Shown: piece after piece, positions 58,801-64,000 of the stretch
Layout of the letters: each line of letters opens with the position of its first letter
How positions within the stretch are numbered: the stretch's first letter is position 1
The notes under the pieces: model-generated
Databases searched by the model: none
What the model saw: only the letters and a program-made list of their open reading frames with translations
Told to the model about the DNA's origin: nothing
Translations under genes and position numbers: made by a program
DNA from: Eumeta japonica
Lineage: Eukaryota; Arthropoda; Insecta; Lepidoptera; Psychidae
Direction of reading: 5' to 3'
Assembly (NCBI GenBank): GCA_005406025.1
Contig: BGZK01000491.1
Coordinates: 62,001-126,000 of the forward strand
DNA: 64,000 nucleotides

Positions 58801-61800
58801 GCACTTTTAATACGGCTAATAATGCATGCATGAGTGCTTTCAAAAACAGCATTCTAAAGAACGAAATTTGGCAGCGTTCTGTAAACAATCTTGTCTGTAT
58901 ACCTTCTATATGCATCTGTTCTTAATCTGGAGAAACTTTGTAATTCCTAAATGAAATGTACTGTAGAATTGGACGCATACGTATCCCTACTCCTTGCCTC
59001 AAAATAAAAACGTTACAAAACCAATTTGTGTAGCGAGTCCAGAGTCGACATTTGATACTAACGAGTCCGGCAGGTCGGGAGAGCCCTCCTCGTGGCCGGG
59101 CACGTCCACGTGGATGAAGCAAGAGCGCTCCTTTATCTCGGACATCGCCGGACAGTTCACGAAGTCCACCAGGGACGTATCTAACGACAGATAACGAACA
59201 TCTTCACAGTAAAAAAAATACATAGGCCACTTATAACTAATTGGTGCAGAGTGCATTTCCTTGAGTCCGTTGGAACTGGAATATGTTTGTTGTCGTTTTC
59301 TTAATTAAGATTAGTGCAACGGATCCATTTATTCAAGGAATTCATTCAGTATCACTTGTTAACGTGACGCTGGAACTTATTAACTAGGCTTTGAAATAAA
59401 ACACCGAGACGTTAGTGATGTTCAATTCATGGATATACACTGTCCATATGAAATGTCTCAATACTCTGTGGACGTTCTTTTAATAATTTGTCGAATGTAT
59501 AATAAATATTACAACGGTATTGCAAAAATCCTATGAACTGCTTAATATTGTAAACAAACGGCAAACGCGAGTATGACTAGTTCGGTTCCTTTTCAGATAA
59601 ACAGACAGAAAGACAAGCACAAGAGTGATCGTATAAGGACTCAGTAAATTATAATTTTATTATCTCGTTGATCATGATTGTAATAATATAGACCTAGGTC
59701 ATAGAAAGAGAAAATTAAGTATTTTTAAATGAAAAAATATTTAAAAAATTAAAATGCAGGTCGTGCTGTAATCAGTTTGAAACTGTTATATTCTCGCTCT
59801 CATTGTCACTAGCATTGTCTCTAATGTTTAAAATTAATGAACACTTTCAAAATTTAAACACACGTTCACTTAAATCGATATTTACGCATAAAGCTTTAAG
59901 CTCTTATATAGGTAACCACTTTGATACACTAAAACACACCTAAAATAGTGAGTGTGTAGTGTATTTCTACAGGGAATCATTAAATATAAATGATGAAATG
60001 GTAGCGCTGAGCCGGAAGGATCCGACGAATCCCGACGCCACCCGAATGGCACGTCGCGACGTACCAACAGAACGTTCTTTCAAACGCACCATTTCATGTT
60101 TCAAATGAAAACTCAGCATAGAGAAGGACCTTTACCCCGTTTATTGATTTCGAGTCTTATTACATGCAGAAATATAAGGAAAAGTGATGAAAATTTCTTT
60201 ATTTGGACTATATCAACTTGAAAAATATAAGATTATAATGAATATAAAATTAACTATAAAAATGATAAATTATTCTATTTTGTATTAGAGCATAAACCTT
60301 TGATGTACAAAACTTTCTAATAATCCATTCAGAATGTTTACATGATGCTCGAACAAATAAACAAAAAAATACAAGTTGATTTATTCATATTACACGATTA
60401 TTCGTGCAAACGCACAAAGAAGAAACATGAAAAATATTTTTTTCCAAGTCCGTCAATATTATTAAGATGGCATGCATAAACTTATCTTAAACATTTTCAA
60501 TGCAAACAAATCGAGCTTATACCGTTGCGTTTCATAAATCCACGCCTGCCGCTTAATCAAATCTAAAGTTGGTGAAGTTCGAAGGCGACGCGCTCGAATA
60601 GACTTCGCGTCGTAAAACAAAACACTCGTTACGGGCCACATTAATGACATAAACTTTAATAAAACCTCGTTCCGATCGTCCCCGAAATCGAGGAAGAGGA
60701 GAGAAACTTCTTCAGCGGGATAAGAAAGTCCTGAAAGTTTTCTCGGTTACGGCTGATTCGGTCTTCGGGAACGCGTGCGCATGACCGAAAGCACGACTTG
60801 GTTTGATATGTGTACCGGATATAGGAAAAAATACTATTGTGTATATACACTCAGACACGATTTTAAACATTATTTGGTAGTTATGGTTAGACCGTCTATA
60901 AATCATACACATGCGACAAAATACAGTTGCCTCAAATACCAGTGTTTGATATTATTTTATATTTTATTTGTTAGGTACTGTTAAGAGAAATGAAGCATTT
61001 TTGAAAAATTCATGAACATTTCGCTTTCATCGGTATGTTACAAATTATAATTCAATATATTTGTAAGACGAAGCAATGGAAGGTGCGTTGCTTCACTTAA
61101 GGTTTTCTGAATATTTAAAGTTGACGGTGAACGAAATTTTGGTTAATCTCGAAAATTCTTTTATCAATTTCTTTTCATAACTATAAAAATTATAAATCGA
61201 TCATTATCAAGATTTAATTATTTCCAATCCTCAAGAAATTTCGTTGGATACAGTCCATTAAAATCATATAAAAATGTTAAAGAGAAATTCAAAAAAGTAT
61301 TTTTTTTTTTTACAAACATATTGTAAAGGAATCGATTTAATAAGATTGAGTCGACGATATTTGAAAATGTCATGTACGTATATTTTGTTTATGCTTTAAA
61401 ACCATAAAATAGCTGAAAGACTGGCTTGCGGGGTCAACCACTATCCATGCTCCTTTATTCAATTTGATTTTTAATGGTTTCGCTTACAAATTATGTAGTG
61501 TTATTGGATTAAAAAGATTAAAAAAAAATAATTTTAAAATATGTTAATAACACATCGAAATATTTTATGAAGCCATCGTTCGGTCGTTATGCATTATAAC
61601 ACAAACAAACATGAGTGTAAGATTATAATTAATTTCGTGTACGTTTATTTCCATTGATGTGATATAATTTGTTTATGTGTGTGTCATTTTTTGTGACTTA
61701 GAAATACTTTACAAGCGATAGTAAGCAAGCTCGTATGATGTTCGCACTTTTGCGACATTTATAATCAAATTATTTTCTTATTGAGAAGTCATTTCTTCTC

Positions 61801-63274
61801 AAGAAGTAAATAATTGAATTAATCAGAACCTAGTAATTACAATGCAATTTTAAAATATAATATAAGTCATTTTTATTAATACAATATATGTCATTTTTTT
61901 TTCAAAGAAATTTTTCTCAAAATTTTTCTTATTTTTAAATAATTGTGATTTTGCATTCAAAACTATTACCTGTACCTGTTATTTGTAAGACTATACTGTA
62001 ATATGCATTAATGAACCGATATTAATTTTATTTGCAGCTACTATTGCCCGGATTCATATGCGAAGACTGCCCCGCGGACATAGAATAAATTTCATCCTCT
62101 TTTACATTAAGCAAACTTTCTCTGCATAACGATCTCGGTCTCGGTTTTGTTGTCCGGCTTATAAGTTTCTTCTGTCAACTTTGAATAATATCTATAAATT
62201 TCATTTAGATTTGAGTTTATGTATAATATATATTTTTTTTAGTTTAAATGATTATGCCGTCTTTCGTATACCACGCTAATATTTCAAAAATTCAAGGATT
62301 TAGCTTTAGATAACGACTCAGTTTGTAGTTATCACACCGATTGCGATATGTGGCTTTGACTTTTACCTTATTAAAATTAGCGGCGAAGTATTATAAAAAA
62401 CCATAACTTAATATTTACATTTACTGGATGTTTATTAGTATTTATAGATTATTGTAAATTATACTTTCTTTTTTTTAAGCGTCCTGCAGTACCACATTGC
62501 AAAATAAACCTTGTCTCTCGCAACGCCCAAACAATAAAAGTCGATTGTACTTAATAATCAAAATTGCATACAAACGAATTAAGTATGTGACTTCGCATAG
62601 GACATTAAGAAGCATTGCTAGAAATCCGTAACCCATTGAAAAAGAAAAGCCTTTTTCAGACGCAGTAGCTGCCGGTGTCCCGTAGCAACCACTACTGCGT
62701 TATATTATAGGCGCTGACATTTGTTGTATGTGAACGGAGTTTGCGCTTCGTATTTCGTAACATTCGGCGTTTATTCGTGGCTAAATCGGAATAATAACTG
62801 AGATATTATTTTAAATTCAGCAGTTACAACACTCCGATATGAATATAACGATATAAGACCACTAGCATCAAAGCTGTGAAGTTGGAAAAAAATTTAGGAT
62901 GAACAGATGGATGAAATAGCGCTTATGCCACATTTTATCGTGCTTCGTGATTTACGTTTATCAATTGTCAACATATACGTCAGTCGTTTTCTTTTACAAA
63001 TTTTGAAACCCTTTTGTAGTTAAAAACAATCTCTAAATGTTTTTATATTTAAAAAATCATAATTTTTCGTTCTTAACACATGAACAGATATATTACCTAA
63101 ATACCGATACATGGAATTAATTCGAGATTCAGAAGCATTCTCTTTTTGTGCAATTCACACTGAAACACAATTCAAATGAAGAGAAATATTCCCAAATAGC
63201 TTTCACTTACGGTTGGTGCCCAAGTCGTGGACGGTGAGGAATACGCATCTCTTATCCTGTTGACTCAGGTCACC
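55665..63274 (-). CDS. NDRG-family protein, six 3' exons (N-terminus beyond window)
   Basis: NDRG proteins have an alpha/beta-hydrolase fold without a working catalytic triad and act in differentiation, stress and trafficking; Drosophila MESK2 is a member. Minus-strand exons: 63274-63211, 59180-59063, 57545-57263, 56865-56747, 56475-56313, 55853-55665. All junctions use GT-AG and keep frame, giving 311 residues. Seen in order: LTVHDLGTNH; HVDVPGHEEGSPDLPDS (family: HVDAPGQxEGA); QIRYAVGLGEGAGANVLARC, where the GxSxG nucleophile is replaced; LILVNC; YRSRLRGNLN with NIKQYVKAFLSRKDL; and DILLVTGMLSPYSSVVEKLY. The C-terminal tail has RRMSRAMS and RRLSLTP, basophilic-kinase-like sites. The middle is diverged from typical NDRGs, suggesting a paralogue. 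The first exon(s) lie past 64000. Confidence 0.93.
56313..56475 (-). CDS. NDRG-like exon: hydrolase-fold C-terminal part
   Basis: Acceptor CTCCAG, donor GTAAGT. It codes RKDLVLKGCQSDILLVTG, SPYSSVVEKLYKELD and VTILKVDKVGDVLSEA. This corresponds to the core strand that in other NDRGs reads LLVVGDxSP. Confidence 0.94.
56747..56865 (-). CDS. NDRG-like exon: cap-helix region
   Basis: Acceptor TCCTAG, donor GTGAGT. It codes QISDGSDFGERERTLNDYRS and LRGNLNTHNIKQYVKAFL. Confidence 0.93.
57263..57545 (-). CDS. NDRG-like exon: nucleophile-elbow region
   Basis: Acceptor CTGCAG, donor GTATGT. It codes YQFPSLQTLGEDLITVLDFL, then GLGEGAGANVLARCGLAHP and LGLILVNC, ending FLVYHKFGH. The elbow reads GxGxG, not GxSxG, as usual for non-catalytic NDRGs. 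Confidence 0.94.
57546..59062 (-). other. NDRG-like intron
   Basis: It is AT-rich with no recognised element. An 83-codon + strand frame at 57999-58250 has no recognised domain. Confidence 0.5.
59063..59180 (-). CDS. NDRG-like exon: HVDVPGHEEG block
   Basis: Acceptor GTTAG, donor GTTAGT. It codes TSLVDFVNCPAMSEIKERS and CFIHVDVPGHEEGSPDLPD. The junction codons His (upstream) and Ser (downstream) are restored only with this choice of sites. Confidence 0.93.
59181..63210 (-). other. NDRG-like intron, about 4 kb
   Basis: GC-richer, CpG-containing patches lie at about 59995-60070 and 60530-60790 and may be intronic enhancers. The rest is AT-rich and unassigned. Confidence 0.4.
60530..60790. promoter_or_regulatory. 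CpG-richer patch inside the NDRG intron
   Basis: GGCGACGCGCTCGAATAG, CCGATCGTCCCCGAAATCG and GGGAACGCGTGCGC lie among TTAATCAAATC and CATTAATGAC homeodomain-type cores. Regulatory role is inferred from composition. Confidence 0.25.
63211..63274 (-). CDS. NDRG-like exon: LTVHDLG block (first in window)
   Basis: Acceptor TTTTCAG, donor GTAAGT. It codes GDLSQQDKRCVFLTVHDLG, then TN and one base of His, matching the family's GD...ILTYHDIGLNH. Upstream exons lie outside the window. Confidence 0.9.
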
Positions 63275-63538
63275 CTGAAAAGAAAGTGACATATCCATCA
63301 GTATGTTTCACGTACGGTTAAATCATAAATATTTATCTATTTCTATATTTTATAAAACCTAAAATTGGAAGATTTTTATTATTTATTTCCATTGTTCCTA
63401 TTGCTGTTGTAAGGAAAAACGTACGAGAAAATATATTTGTTAAATGCGTATTGCCCGCATATATATATTAGATCCCAAAGCAATATTAATTTGTAAAATA
63501 ATGTATGTTGCATACAGTTCCGTAGCAATTATTTTTAA
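63275..63538. other. NDRG-like upstream intron, AT-rich
   Basis: No exon is recognised between this point and the window end. Confidence 0.4.
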
Positions 63539-63920
63539 GGGAACGTCCATAAACCACGTGGTCATATTTTAGTCTCTCTAGGACTCCTCCCTCCCCCCAT
63601 GTGGCCTCACGTAGCCTTTTCTATGACCCCCAACCCAATGGAACGTGGTTTTCACGATACATTAATTTATTTATAAAATAAAATAATTAATAATAAGTTA
63701 ATTTATTAACAGTTTATTTTTTCAAATAATGTATTTAATTATTTGATTCCTCTTGTTAAATTAACATCGGGTCACTCAAATTATCTTATTCAACAAAATT
63801 TTCATCTGAAGAAAACCACGTAGCTTTGCTCTCGACTCCCTCCCTCCTATTACGTGCCTCAACGTAGCGCTTAAGCTTATCCCTCCCCTTGGTCGAGCTA
63901 CGTAGTTTATGGACGCTCCC
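63539..63920. mobile_element. Short inverted-repeat (MITE-like) element, about 382 bp
   Basis: The left end GGGAACGTCCATAAACCACG and the inverse of the right end GGGAGCGTCCATAAACTACG match at all but two positions. The interior has two further GTGGCCTCACGTAGC / GTGCCTCAACGTAGC direct-repeat-like blocks near 63601 and 63854, and no transposase. The superfamily is not assigned. Confidence 0.65.
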
Positions 63921-64000
63921 TAACTTTATACTCTACTAGACAAGCTAACATATTAATATTTTTTCATCTCATCTCAAATCAGTTTAAAATTGTGTTTTTC

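Noticed and set aside
1..64000. tRNA, rRNA, conserved miRNA or CRISPR
   Set aside because: I looked for B-box-like GGTTCGA contexts and for seeds of common insect miRNAs (let-7, bantam, miR-1, miR-8, miR-184) and saw none. There are no spaced direct repeats of CRISPR type. A covariance-model scan would settle the RNA genes.

Overview
This is an AT-rich animal nuclear window with intron-split genes. Two genes resolve base by base from conserved protein sequence and splice sites. The organism is most likely an insect and probably a moth or butterfly (Lepidoptera). The evidence is interspersed repeats that I recognise as common in lepidopteran genomes: the AACCGACTTCAAAAAAGGAG type near 40.6 kb, GTGCGAGTCGGACTCGCAC modules near 11.7 and 13.1 kb, a Helitron end in CTAG at 54.96 kb, and GGTTCCGTACC-ended short elements. 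Mariner and hAT relics fit too. The species cannot be named from this window.

Layout. From 1 to about 26.7 kb I find no convincing protein-coding exon. This stretch is AT-rich background with about ten short GC/CpG-rich islands (near 2.1, 5.8, 7.5-8.1, 12.9, 15.2, 16.8, 17.5, 18.1, 19.7 and 22.3 kb). Several sit beside TAAT-type homeodomain sites, full CRE palindromes or a CTCF-like match, so they are candidate enhancers or distal promoters. It also holds a mariner relic (6.1-6.6 kb) and a 532-bp foldback element (18.6-19.1 kb).

From 26.79 to 41.58 kb on the + strand lies a complete, intron-rich alpha-tubulin gene: nine coding exons, 449 residues, with a first coding exon that is probably only the ATG. 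It is a divergent isotype. It lacks Lys40 and the terminal Tyr/Phe, and two of its eight introns appear to use GC donors. Its introns hold a degenerate hAT element nested in older sequence, a short inverted-repeat element, twin hairpins, small tandem repeats and a mariner cut off by another repeat. A second mariner lies just downstream (44.0-45.2 kb), beside a 121-bp tandem array and a perfect 47-nt palindrome.

From 46.56 to 47.51 kb on the + strand is an intronless, membrane-anchored short-chain dehydrogenase of the retinol-dehydrogenase type. It carries one apparent frameshift in a T6 run. From 55.67 kb to beyond 63.27 kb on the - strand is an NDRG-family gene. Six 3' exons (311 residues) are in the window; its N-terminal exon(s) lie past the right edge. 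The three genes have no evident joint pathway. No CRISPR array, tRNA, rRNA or operon-like system is present, and I found no unambiguous new multi-gene system. The strongest oddities are the divergent tubulin with its GC-AG introns and the set of long perfect inverted repeats.
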